From: Flavobacterium sp. LPB0248
GTDB taxonomy: Bacteria > Bacteroidota > Bacteroidia > Flavobacteriales > Flavobacteriaceae
NCBI RefSeq assembly: GCF_013388355.1
Contig: NZ_CP058246.1
Location: forward strand, 3,596,001-3,660,000
Direction of reading: 5' to 3'
DNA length: 64,000 bases
Every line of letters starts with the position of its first letter. The stretch's first letter is position 1. The position numbers were made by a program, and so were the translations under genes. Under the pieces are notes generated by a model. It did no database searches. It was not told where the DNA came from and worked only from the letters and a program-made list of their open reading frames with translations. Positions 1 through 7,512 of the stretch are shown one piece after another.

Positions 1-603
1 GATAATTGCTCTACCGTGTCCCATACTGATAAAACCGTCACGAATACCTGTCTGGATAATCGGGTCTAATTTTAAAAGTCGTAAATAGTTGGCAATTGTC
101 GAGCGTTTTTTTCCCACTCTTTCACTCATTTGTTCTTGAGTTAATTGAATTTCGTCAATTAAACGCTGGTATGATAAAGCAATCTCAATAGGATCTAAGT
201 CATGACGTTGGATGTTTTCAACCAAAGCCATAACCAATGATTCGTTGTCATTTGCAATACGAATATAAGCAGGAACATGAGTAAGTCCTACTAATTTAGA
301 TGCACGAAGACGACGCTCTCCAGAGATTAACTGGTATTTATTAAAATCTAATTTACGAACAGTAATAGGTTGAATTACACCGAGTTCTTTAATAGAAGTG
401 GCTAATTCGCGTAACGATTCTTCATTAAAATTGCTTCTAGGCTGAAACGGATTTATTTCAATCGCACTTATTTCAAGTTCAATGATATTTCCAACAACCT
501 TATCAGCATTTTTGTCTTCTACTGATTTAATGTCGTTTTCCGGATCTTTTAATAAGGCAGATAATCCTCTTCCTAAGGCTTGTTTTTTAATTACTTTTGT
601 CAT
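1..603 (-). CDS. parB: Chromosome-partitioning protein ParB (N-terminal 201 residues; runs off the window)
   Basis: ParB binds centromere-like parS sites and works with ParA to segregate the replication origin region. The visible 201 residues start at the ATG complement at 601-603 and continue past base 1. They show the ParB/sulfiredoxin-like CTPase domain with GERRLR (residues 95-100), ENIQR (130-134) and a GHGRA motif (195-199), plus a helix-turn-helix around residues 154-178 (LTQEQMSERVGKKRSTIANY). The gene begins 5 bp after the parA stop, so the two form an operon transcribed leftwards. No parS-like palindrome was spotted in the window. The identification is firm; only the C-terminal dimerisation part is unseen. 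Confidence 0.95.
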   Translation of the reverse strand, partial: MTKVIKKQALGRGLSALLKDPENDIKSVEDKNADKVVGNIIELEISAIEINPFQPRSNFNEESLRELATSIKELGVIQPITVRKLDFNKYQLISGERRLRASKLVGLTHVPAYIRIANDNESLVMALVENIQRHDLDPIEIALSYQRLIDEIQLTQEQMSERVGKKRSTIANYLRLLKLDPIIQTGIRDGFISMGHGRAII

Positions 604-608
604 AAAAA

Positions 609-1376
609 CTATTTACTGTTTTTCTTTATAATTTCTTGTGCTAAATGAATATAGTTTACGGCACCTTTACTTGTTGCATCATAATTGATAATGCTTTCTC
701 CAAAACTCGGAGCCTCACTTAATTTTACATTTCGCTGAATTACAGTGTCAAAAACCATATCATTAAAGTGTTTTTGAACTTCTTCTACAACCTGATTAGA
801 TAAACGTAATCTTGAATCGTACATTGTAAGTAGCAAACCTTCAATGTCAAGATCTGGGTTGTGTATTTTTTGAATACTCTTAATAGTGTTCAGCAATTTT
901 CCTAATCCTTCAAGTGCAAAATATTCACACTGAATAGGAATAACTACAGAATCTGCTGCTGTTAAGGCATTTAATGTTAACAAACCTAAAGAAGGAGCAC
1001 AGTCGATAATGATATAATCATATTCTTCTTTTGCTTCTTCCAATGCTTTTTTAAGCATGTATTCGCGGTTTTCTTTGTCAACCAATTCAATTTCGATAGC
1101 AACAAGGTCAATGTGAGCTGGGATCACATCTACGTTTGGAGCTGTACATTTTAAAACGGCTTCTTTTGGTGTTACAGTGTGCTCAAGTATTTGATAAGTT
1201 CCGGTTTCAACTGTTTCTACGTCAATTCCAAGGCCAGATGTAGCATTGGCCTGTGGATCAGCGTCGATCAATAATACTTTTTTTTCTAAAACACCTAATG
1301 AGGCAGCAAGATTTACTGATGTAGTAGTCTTTCCAACGCCTCCTTTTTGATTAGCAATAGCAATGATTTTGCCCAT
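609..1376 (-). CDS. parA: Chromosome-partitioning ATPase ParA (Soj family)
   Basis: A 255-residue cytoplasmic P-loop ATPase of the MinD/ParA superfamily that drives ParB-bound DNA apart by ATP-dependent, nonspecific DNA binding. The deviant Walker A motif KGGVGKTT lies at residues 11-18 and a Walker A-prime/B stretch reads YDYIIIDCAPSLGLLT around residue 119. The length is normal for chromosomal Soj-type ParA, and there is no N-terminal helix-turn-helix such as plasmid ParA proteins carry. The start ATG at 1374-1376 gives MGKIIAIANQ, the expected N-terminus. It is the first gene of the parA-parB operon. Confidence 0.96.
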   Translation of the reverse strand: MGKIIAIANQKGGVGKTTTSVNLAASLGVLEKKVLLIDADPQANATSGLGIDVETVETGTYQILEHTVTPKEAVLKCTAPNVDVIPAHIDLVAIEIELVDKENREYMLKKALEEAKEEYDYIIIDCAPSLGLLTLNALTAADSVVIPIQCEYFALEGLGKLLNTIKSIQKIHNPDLDIEGLLLTMYDSRLRLSNQVVEEVQKHFNDMVFDTVIQRNVKLSEAPSFGESIINYDATSKGAVNYIHLAQEIIKKNSK

Positions 1377-1939
1377 TTATTTTCTGAATTTTGAACCGTA
1401 AAAATACAATTATTTATGGTTTCTGAAAATCTATTTTGTTAACATTTGTGAAAGTGTGCCTAATCGGGGTTTTATGGGAGTTTGATTGAAAATAATTTTA
1501 GTTATGAATAAAATTATTAATAAGTTTTTTAGATGATTTAGAGATATTCTCGCTTCAAAAATGCAAGAATCTAATTTTGAAGCGAAAAGTTTATGTTTTA
1601 AAATTTCGATAGCAACCTAAACCAAACCGCTTTTTTTATCTGGTGCAATATTCATAAATACTCTTTTGATGTGCACATGTAATATTAGAAAAAACTAACG
1701 CAGTAAATAGTATGGTGTTTTTCATTTTATTTTCACGCTCTATTTGCGGACAAAAAAGCTGTTGAAGAAAAAGATATATGTTCAATAAGGTTTATTTATG
1801 TTAGAAAAAGACAAGATTTAGTGATTTTGTAGTGTTTTTGATAAGAAAATTGAGTCCCAAAACGGACTCGATGGTTGGAGATTATTGCTATTTTGGGCTT
1901 TCTTAAAATTACAATTATTACAATCTATCAAACCACAAA
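1377..1939. other. Intergenic region with two stem-loops
   Basis: About 560 bp between divergent parA and the beta-helix gene. A strong stem-loop spans 1550-1585: the 11-bp arms TCGCTTCAAAA and TTTTGAAGCGA match perfectly around a 14-nt loop, but no T-run follows on either strand, so it is not a clear terminator. A second, smaller hairpin at 1852-1869 (GAGTCC/GGACTC) lies about 70 bp upstream of the 1940 gene. A lipoprotein-like micro-ORF at 1636-1725 is listed separately. No RNA gene is recognised. Confidence 0.5.
1636..1725 (-). CDS. Possible 29-residue lipoprotein micro-ORF or gene remnant
   Basis: The minus strand encodes MKNTILFTALVFSNITCAHQ followed by nine residues and a stop. It has a charged N-terminus, a hydrophobic core and Cys at residue 17 preceded by N-I-T, which resembles a lipoprotein signal peptide. 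It then ends abruptly after about 12 mature residues. It could be the 5' stump of a decayed lipoprotein gene, a genuine tiny peptide, or chance. No homologue is recognised and there is no clear promoter. Confidence 0.22.
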   Translation of the reverse strand: MKNTILFTALVFSNITCAHQKSIYEYCTR

Positions 1940-4123
1940 ATGAACATTCTTATGAGTAAAAAGGCAATCTCATTATTGGCAGTATTTACGTTTATGATGC
2001 TTTTATGCAGTTTTGTTTCACCCTATTCTTCTAGCGAAAAAATAGAGGGAAATAAAAAAATCGAGCGTAAAATTGTTTACAATAAGCAGAAACATAGTAT
2101 TACGTTGTCATGGTCAGCTTTTGGTTCTTCTGGAAATTATAGCATTACAAGAGGAGGCAGTCGTTTGGCATCTGATTTTGTACCGGTAGGATCAACTTCT
2201 AAATTGGCATTTACCGATAATAAACCTAGCAGAAATAAATACGAGAACTATTATAAAGTAAGTCGAAATGATATTACGATTATAATTTCGCTCGAAAATC
2301 AGATTTTTGGCGATAATATGTATTTCTATGACAGAAAATATGAAAAGGCTGAAACGGCTAAAAATGATATAAATTCGCAATTTGGCAGTATTGGTTTAGG
2401 AGGGGCAAATGGCGAATGGACAACAAAACGTCAGGCTTATTATTTTAAACCAAACGTAAATGGGCAAACTTATGATGTTGGCGGATCGGGTTCTGCATCA
2501 TCTGTAGAAGCAAATGCAATAGAATTAGGGTTTTATTCTCATATTGGAGGTTTGGGTAAAGTGCCGTCAGATGTTAAATTAGGCGCTATATTTACAAGAC
2601 CTCATCTTTCGGGTGGAGCAAATGCTACTTGTACATTTTGGCGTTCTGTAGAAAATGTAGAAGTAATGCGTGATTTTTCTTGGACGGTTTCTCAATCAAC
2701 CAGTGCACGAAGATTGTTGATTGAAAGTACTTCTAAATATATTTCTGATATTGGAGACACTGATTTTTGGGGTAGTGGAGGTTTTATCGCCGATACTCAT
2801 TATACATCATCAAGGCCAAATTGGGGCGGACAGCAACAGTGGTATACAAGAAATACTGTTTTTCCTTCTGGCTCTGGAGCTATGGGAGGTTCTTATAATA
2901 TGGTTTGGCAGGGATGTGTAAATCCTCCTCAGGCAAATGATGCTAATTCGCCAATTCCGACAACGCCTATTATTAGAGAAAAGCCTTTTCTTTTTATTGA
3001 TAATGATGGAGAATATAAAGTTTTTGTGCCGGCATGGCAAAAGGATAGAGTGGGAGTTTCTTGGTCGACAACAGATATGGGGAAAGGCCAAATTCAAGAT
3101 TTAAGTGCAAATTGGTATGTTGCTAAAGAAGGAGATACCGATGTTGAGATTAATGCAGCATTAAAAGTGGGTAAAAATATATTTTTTACTCCTGGACATT
3201 ATGCATTGAATGCTCCGATTCAGGTAAACAGAAAAGATGCTATACTTCTTGGTGCTGGTATTGCTTCTGTAACACTAGAGCCGACAGAGAAAAATACTTG
3301 GGGATGTATTTATGCGGATGATAAAGACGGAATTATCATTGCTGGACTTTTAATGGATTCATTAAATAGTACGACCTATCAAGTTAGAATTGGTAATGAA
3401 GGAGCAAATGCGGATCATAGTATAGATCCTATTTTGCTTAGTGATATTACATGTCGAGTAGGTGGAGTTCAGTCAAAAAATATACAGATTCAGGCTTCTA
3501 TGCAAATAAAAAGTAATAATGTTGTAGGGGATCATTTCTGGTTATGGCGTGCCGATCATGGTTCGCAAAAAGGTGGCGATGCACGCTGGAAAAGAGATAG
3601 ATGTAAAAACGGACTTATTGTTTCTGGTAATGATGTAACGTTATATGCATTGTTTGTTGAACATTATCAGGAATATGAAGTATTATGGTTAGGAGAACGT
3701 GGTAGAACTTTCTTCTTTCAAAATGAGCCACCATACGATGCGCCAAATCAAGCAAGTTGGAGCAGTCAAGGAGGAAGAGTTGATGGTTATGCTGCATTTA
3801 AAGTAGCAAATACTGTAAAAGAACATCATACTATAGGAATGGGATCTTATGCTGTTTTTACAGGAACTGATGGAAATGTGAATAAGAAAAATGGTTTTGA
3901 AGCACCTAATAGTCCAAATGTAAAACTGGAAAAAATGTGTATCACACGTTTTGCAGGACCAGGAAATATTCAAAACGTTATTAATGGTACTGGTGGAAGC
4001 ACAGCAACTGGTGCAAAACGTTTGGCATCATATAATAACGGAGAAGGCGTACAGCCTTTTGATGAAGAATTTATTTTGCCTAATAAGGAGTCCTATCCTT
4101 CTTATATAAGTATGGAAAAATAG
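1940..4123 (+). CDS. Secreted right-handed beta-helix protein (family often labelled 'adenylyl cyclase' or coagulation factor 5/8 domain protein)
   Basis: A 727-residue exported protein. The N-terminus has a signal-peptide/membrane-anchor stretch (about residues 8-28), then an Ig/fibronectin-like segment (about 45-95), then a long body rich in Gly, Asn and short beta strands typical of a parallel beta-helix. Landmarks are FWRSVENVEV near residue 234, GSGGFIADT near 278 and QQQWYTRN near 298, followed by EKPFLFIDNDGEYKVFVP. I recall these same blocks in order in large secreted proteins of actinobacteria and Bacteroidota whose database labels (adenylyl cyclase, F5/8) are not trustworthy. A role in binding or cleaving polysaccharide is inferred from the fold only. 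It stands alone, with a long inverted repeat right after the stop codon. Confidence 0.6.
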   Translation: MNILMSKKAISLLAVFTFMMLLCSFVSPYSSSEKIEGNKKIERKIVYNKQKHSITLSWSAFGSSGNYSITRGGSRLASDFVPVGSTSKLAFTDNKPSRNKYENYYKVSRNDITIIISLENQIFGDNMYFYDRKYEKAETAKNDINSQFGSIGLGGANGEWTTKRQAYYFKPNVNGQTYDVGGSGSASSVEANAIELGFYSHIGGLGKVPSDVKLGAIFTRPHLSGGANATCTFWRSVENVEVMRDFSWTVSQSTSARRLLIESTSKYISDIGDTDFWGSGGFIADTHYTSSRPNWGGQQQWYTRNTVFPSGSGAMGGSYNMVWQGCVNPPQANDANSPIPTTPIIREKPFLFIDNDGEYKVFVPAWQKDRVGVSWSTTDMGKGQIQDLSANWYVAKEGDTDVEINAALKVGKNIFFTPGHYALNAPIQVNRKDAILLGAGIASVTLEPTEKNTWGCIYADDKDGIIIAGLLMDSLNSTTYQVRIGNEGANADHSIDPILLSDITCRVGGVQSKNIQIQASMQIKSNNVVGDHFWLWRADHGSQKGGDARWKRDRCKNGLIVSGNDVTLYALFVEHYQEYEVLWLGERGRTFFFQNEPPYDAPNQASWSSQGGRVDGYAAFKVANTVKEHHTIGMGSYAVFTGTDGNVNKKNGFEAPNSPNVKLEKMCITRFAGPGNIQNVINGTGGSTATGAKRLASYNNGEGVQPFDEEFILPNKESYPSYISMEK

Positions 4124-4137
4124 CAAGACCGATTTTT

Positions 4138-4250
4138 TTCGCCACGAATTCACGAATAGTTTTTTCAAATCTTTGTGATTATTTATTCGAATTAATTCGA
4201 ATAATATTAGATAAAGTATTTAAAAAGAAAATTCGTGAATTCGTGGCGAA
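4138..4250. repeat. Intergenic inverted-repeat element (GCCACGAATTCACGAAT type)
   Basis: The perfect 20-bp arms TTCGCCACGAATTCACGAAT (4138-4157) and its complement (4231-4250) enclose a second, perfect 22-bp palindrome at 4183-4204 (TTATTCGAATT and its mirror). The element begins 14 bp after the 1940 gene and has no ORF. Together with the elements at 14602, 18525, 21441 and 32768 it looks like one of several dispersed non-coding repeat families; similar sequences are familiar from Flavobacterium intergenic DNA. It may also fold as an mRNA 3' end. Confidence 0.75.
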
Positions 4251-4358
4251 TACTATTTATTTCGTTTCTAGTATGTTTACGAATAGCTAACAAAGTCGCA
4301 AAGTTTTTTATTTGAGTTTAAAGCAAAAAAAAGTTTTTTCAAAATTGAAAAGACTTTT

Positions 4359-4440
4359 GTCGGGGTGGCAGTTCCGAAAGCTTTCAGGAGAACCTGCGGC
4401 CTTCCTGATTTTTAACCAGGAAGCGATAACCGTTCGATTA
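4359..4440 (-). pseudogene. Decayed tandem copy of tRNA-Pro(TGG)
   Basis: Read on the minus strand this segment repeats the tRNA-Pro gene 139 bp away. It keeps GGTTATCGC (D-arm side), GGCCGCAGGTTC (variable loop/T-stem) and CTGCCACCCCGAC (3' acceptor). The 5' acceptor half is gone (starts TAATCGAACG), the anticodon arm reads CCTGG-TTAAAAA-TCAGG, and the T-loop carries an insertion of about 6 bp. The flanking GAAAAGACTTTTGT is also duplicated, so the whole unit was copied and one copy decayed. It cannot fold a normal acceptor stem. Confidence 0.8.
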
Positions 4441-4497
4441 TATAGATTTTAGCTTATTGCAAAAAAAAAGTCTTTCCAAATAAATGAAAAGACTTTT

Positions 4498-4574
4498 GTC
4501 GGGGTGGCAGGATTCGAACCTGCGGCCTCCTGCTCCCAAAGCAGGCGCGATAACCGGGCTACGCTACACCCCGA
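4498..4574 (-). tRNA. tRNA-Pro (anticodon TGG)
   Basis: A 77-nt tRNA read leftwards. The acceptor stem TCGGGGT pairs with ACCCCGA, with C as discriminator base. The anticodon stem CCTGC/GCAGG encloses the loop TTTGGGA (anticodon TGG, read UGG, proline), and the T-arm contains GGTTCGAATCC. The 3' CCA is not encoded. The structure is complete, in contrast to its decayed neighbour at 4359-4440. Confidence 0.97.
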
Positions 4575-4700
4575 AGATGTAATTTTGTGGTAGTGCCCGA
4601 AAGCGGATGCAAAGATATAAATAAATTTGATTTGTAAAAGGAAAAAATGAAAATAAATAAAACTTATTTTGATATAGCTATTTCAGATTTATTTTCGGCG

Positions 4701-4728
4701 TTATTTTTTATAATAAAGTTTACATTTG
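4701..4728 (+). promoter_or_regulatory. Putative trxB promoter
   Basis: The -7 box TACATTTG (4721-4728) fits the Bacteroidota consensus TANNTTTG exactly. A weak -33 element (TTA at 4701-4703) lies 17 bp upstream. The ATG of trxB is 22 bp beyond the box. Confidence 0.6.
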
Positions 4729-4750
4729 CAACTCAAAAAAAACTATTACT

Positions 4751-5698
4751 ATGTCAAATACAATCGAAAAAATTAAATGCCTTATTATAGGTTCTGGTCC
4801 TGCAGGATATACTGCGGCTATTTATGCGGCTAGAGCTAACATGAATCCAGTATTATATCAAGGAATGCAGCCTGGTGGTCAATTGACTACTACTAATGAG
4901 GTTGAAAACTTTCCTGGTTATGTTGATGGAGTGACAGGACCTGAAATGATGATTCAGTTACAGGAACAAGCAAAACGTTTTGGGGCAGATATTCGTGATG
5001 GATGGGCTACAAAAGTTGATTTTTCTGGAGATATTCATAAAGTTTGGATTAACGATACAATCGAATTGCACTGTGAAACTGTAATTATTTCTACAGGTGC
5101 TTCGGCTAAATATTTAGGATTGCCATCAGAACAGCACTATTTAAATATGGGTGGTGGAGTTTCTGCATGTGCTGTATGTGATGGATTCTTCTACAGAAAC
5201 CAAGAGGTTGTGATTGTTGGAGCGGGAGATTCTGCTTGTGAAGAAGCACATTATTTGTCTAAGCTTTGCAAAAAAGTAACAATGCTTGTTAGAAGCGAAA
5301 AATTCAGAGCTTCTAAAATTATGGAAGAGCGCGTTCGTAAAACTGAAAATATCGAGATTTTAATGAATCATGATACCGTTGAAGTTTTAGGAGATAACAA
5401 TGTAGTTCATGCTATTAAAGCTTTAAACAAAACAACTGGCGAAACAATCGAAATTCCTGCAACTGGTTTCTTCGTGGCAATTGGTCACAAACCAAATACA
5501 GATATTTTTAAAGATTATATTACTCTCGACGAAACAGGATATATTGTAAATACTCCTGGTACATCTAAAACAAATGTTGAAGGTGTATTTGTAGCTGGAG
5601 ATGCTGCAGATCATGTATACCGTCAGGCAATTACTGCTGCTGGAACAGGATGCATGGCGGCTTTGGATGCTGAAAGATATTTAGCTTCTAAGGAATAA
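4751..5698 (+). CDS. trxB: Thioredoxin-disulfide reductase
   Basis: A 315-residue cytoplasmic FAD/NADPH flavoenzyme that reduces thioredoxin and so maintains thiol redox balance. The FAD-binding GSGPAG lies at residues 15-20, the redox-active CAVC at 140-143, the NADPH-binding GAGDSA in the second Rossmann domain, and the C-terminal FAD motif GVFVAGDA near residue 278. Length and motif order are those of low-molecular-weight TrxB. It is a single-gene unit: its own promoter lies upstream and a strong bidirectional terminator follows at 5761. No thioredoxin gene is adjacent. Confidence 0.96.
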   Translation: MSNTIEKIKCLIIGSGPAGYTAAIYAARANMNPVLYQGMQPGGQLTTTNEVENFPGYVDGVTGPEMMIQLQEQAKRFGADIRDGWATKVDFSGDIHKVWINDTIELHCETVIISTGASAKYLGLPSEQHYLNMGGGVSACAVCDGFFYRNQEVVIVGAGDSACEEAHYLSKLCKKVTMLVRSEKFRASKIMEERVRKTENIEILMNHDTVEVLGDNNVVHAIKALNKTTGETIEIPATGFFVAIGHKPNTDIFKDYITLDETGYIVNTPGTSKTNVEGVFVAGDAADHVYRQAITAAGTGCMAALDAERYLASKE

Positions 5699-5706
5699 GT
5701 TAAAAA

Positions 5707-5730
5707 GTTTCAAGTTTCAGGTTTCAAGTT
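5707..5730. repeat. Short 7-bp direct repeats (GTTTCAA/G)
   Basis: Three consecutive 7-bp units GTTTCAA, GTTTCAG, GTTTCAA lie immediately after trxB. They resemble in style the TTTTCAGTCTCAG repeat at 32768. No function can be assigned. Confidence 0.5.
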
Positions 5731-5760
5731 GTTGGAAAGCTGAAATCTTTTCTAATAAAA

Positions 5761-5790
5761 AATCCCAGTCTAAAATTTTAGACTGGGATT
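5761..5790. terminator. Bidirectional rho-independent terminator between trxB and the DUF2807 gene
   Basis: A perfect 30-bp palindrome (arm AATCCCAGTCTAAAA) flanked by A-rich DNA on the left and T-rich DNA on the right, placed between two convergent genes. It can end transcription from both sides. Confidence 0.9.
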
Positions 5791-5830
5791 TTTCTTTTTC
5801 GTTATATTGATTTTTTAAACTTTAAAAAGC

Positions 5831-6691
5831 TTACAATGTCGCTGCTTTTGGTTTTGCTGCGCCTGGCTTTTTTATCAGTTTTGCTTCTTCACTAAAGCGT
5901 GTAAGTTCTATTTTTGGATCACCATATAATGAAATTTCAGACTTGTCTCCAGCTGCTATTGCGATAGTGGTATCGGCTAAAATTGTAGCAACAGCAGAAC
6001 CTTCAGCTGTAACATTTGCATCTTTCAACGTGAATTTTGTTCCGGTGAAAACTGAATTATTGTCTAAGCGAATAGTTGCTTTTTCGGCAATTCCTTCAAT
6101 GGCCGCAGTTGCTTTTTGATATAAATCACATTTGAATTTTATTGCAGAAACCAATGTTTTAACGCTAGCATATTTACTCAATTGCAAACTTCCGTCCTCT
6201 GCTTTTAAGTTTAATTCTGTTCTAGACTTATCATCGGCAATTAAAGTAAATTTCTTTGCATTTACATTCAAATACAATTTAGAAAAGTCCATGCAATTCA
6301 TTGTAATGTCGTCTAATTGTAGCTCTTGAATAGCATAAACTATAGCTTCGTTTTTAGTGATTACTTTATTCAAAGATTTAGTATAAGTAACCTTAACAGA
6401 TAGTTTCTTAAAAATAGCAGATTCCTTATTAGTGTATAAACGAAGTGTTTTTTCTCTTAAATCCATGCCTACAATATCGTGTAGGTTGTCATCGGCTTCA
6501 ATTTTAATTTCGTTTTTCTCTCCTTGTTCCAAATAAACTTCTAGGTTATCATCGACTTCAAGAGCATCAAAACTTCCAACTTCTTTTATTGAGGTAGTTA
6601 CAATTTTAGAACCTTTAATTTTTTCTCTTTTTTGAGCGAAAGTCAGAGTCGTAACAAATAATAATAGGAGTAGGGCGGTACTTTTTTTCAT
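5831..6691 (-). CDS. Secreted DUF2807 (GIN-domain, adhesin-head-like) protein
   Basis: A 286-residue protein starting at MKKSTALLLLLFVTTLTFAQ, a clear signal peptide ending in A-Q; the in-frame ORF extends 13 codons further but those are not signal-like. The body (SFDALEVDDNLEVYLEQGE, then KIEADDNLHDIVG) matches the start of DUF2807, a beta-solenoid-like domain in which short strands repeat Ser/Asp-rich turns. It shares EADDN with its neighbour at 6775, so the two are paralogues. The gene has its own promoter box (TATATTTG at 6713-6720) just downstream of the neighbour's terminator. Its role is unknown; DUF2807 proteins often sit beside PspC proteins, as here, suggesting an envelope-stress function. 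Confidence 0.75.
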   Translation of the reverse strand: MKKSTALLLLLFVTTLTFAQKREKIKGSKIVTTSIKEVGSFDALEVDDNLEVYLEQGEKNEIKIEADDNLHDIVGMDLREKTLRLYTNKESAIFKKLSVKVTYTKSLNKVITKNEAIVYAIQELQLDDITMNCMDFSKLYLNVNAKKFTLIADDKSRTELNLKAEDGSLQLSKYASVKTLVSAIKFKCDLYQKATAAIEGIAEKATIRLDNNSVFTGTKFTLKDANVTAEGSAVATILADTTIAIAAGDKSEISLYGDPKIELTRFSEEAKLIKKPGAAKPKAATL

Positions 6692-6712
6692 TAATTCTAG
6701 ATTTGATTTTGA

Positions 6713-6750
6713 CAAATATAAAAAAATCATCCACTTTTGATGAATGATTT
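6713..6750 (-). promoter_or_regulatory. Terminator fused to a promoter between the two DUF2807 genes
   Basis: On the minus strand a hairpin (arms AAATCAT/ATGATTT with CATC/GATG inside, 6724-6750) ends the 6775 gene. Its T-run passes directly into the -7 box TATATTTG (6713-6720) that should serve the 5831 gene, whose ATG is 22 bp further on. Termination and initiation therefore share the same bases. Confidence 0.55.
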
Positions 6751-6774
6751 CGTTTATATTTAACAGTTGCTTTT

Positions 6775-7509
6775 TTAGCTTTTGTTTACGCTTCCTCCAG
6801 AACTTGAGGATTTTTCAACCGTTTTTGGATTCCCGCTGTAATTAATATTTCCTCCACTAGAAGCGTCTGCTTTTAAGCTTAAAATTGGTTGTACAGAAAC
6901 TGTTCCTCCGCTAGAGGCATCTGCATGAATGTCATTTGCTATTAATTTTTCAGCATCAATACTTCCTCCGCTTGAAACTGAAGTCGTTAGACTTAAAGCT
7001 TTACCTTCAATATCTATAGAACTTCCGCTTCCAGCATCTATTGCAATTCTGTCAGATTCGATTTTAACATCCATCGATGCTGCGCTCGAAGCTTCTAAAG
7101 TAACATCTTCACCTTGAACAAATCCGTCAGTTTCAACAGTTGAAGCACTAGAAGCTTCAATTTTATGAACAACAGGCATTTTTACTGTTACTTTTTTTGA
7201 TGTAATGTTACGGAAAGAGCTGTATTTGCATTCAATAATAAGCGTTCCGTTTTCTACTTTAGTAACAATTTCTTTTTGAAGATTATCATCAGCCTCAACT
7301 GTGATTTCTGTAGCATCAGACTGTACAATAACCAAATCGATAGCATTACTTACAGAAATGTTTTTAAATTCTCCTTGAACATTTCTTTTTTCTGTTGTAA
7401 CATTTCCGCTTCCTTCAATTGCATTCATGTTAAAATTACATGAGGCAAATAATAAGGCTGTAACAGTCGCAATTATAAATTTCGTAATATGAATGATTAT
7501 TTTTATCAT
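6775..7509 (-). CDS. DUF2807 (GIN-domain) lipoprotein
   Basis: A 244-residue putative lipoprotein: hydrophobic N-terminus then LFASC (Cys about residue 24). The mature part opens with GSGNVTTEKRNV and FKNISVSNAIDLVIVQSD, a canonical DUF2807 start, followed by repeated Ser-Ser-Gly-Gly turns (VSSGGSID, ASSGGTVS, ASSGGNIN, SSSGGSVN) spaced about 20 residues apart, as in a beta-solenoid. The stop is 3 bp downstream of the PspC-protein ORF on the same strand, so the PadR, PspC and DUF2807 genes form one operon. Likely anchored at the outer membrane; no biochemical function is known. Confidence 0.8.
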   Translation of the reverse strand: MIKIIIHITKFIIATVTALLFASCNFNMNAIEGSGNVTTEKRNVQGEFKNISVSNAIDLVIVQSDATEITVEADDNLQKEIVTKVENGTLIIECKYSSFRNITSKKVTVKMPVVHKIEASSASTVETDGFVQGEDVTLEASSAASMDVKIESDRIAIDAGSGSSIDIEGKALSLTTSVSSGGSIDAEKLIANDIHADASSGGTVSVQPILSLKADASSGGNINYSGNPKTVEKSSSSGGSVNKS

Positions 7510-7512
7510 GGT

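Noticed and set aside
1..1376. Origin of replication or parS next to parAB
   Set aside because: No DnaA-box cluster or parS-like palindrome could be seen; only part of parB is present.
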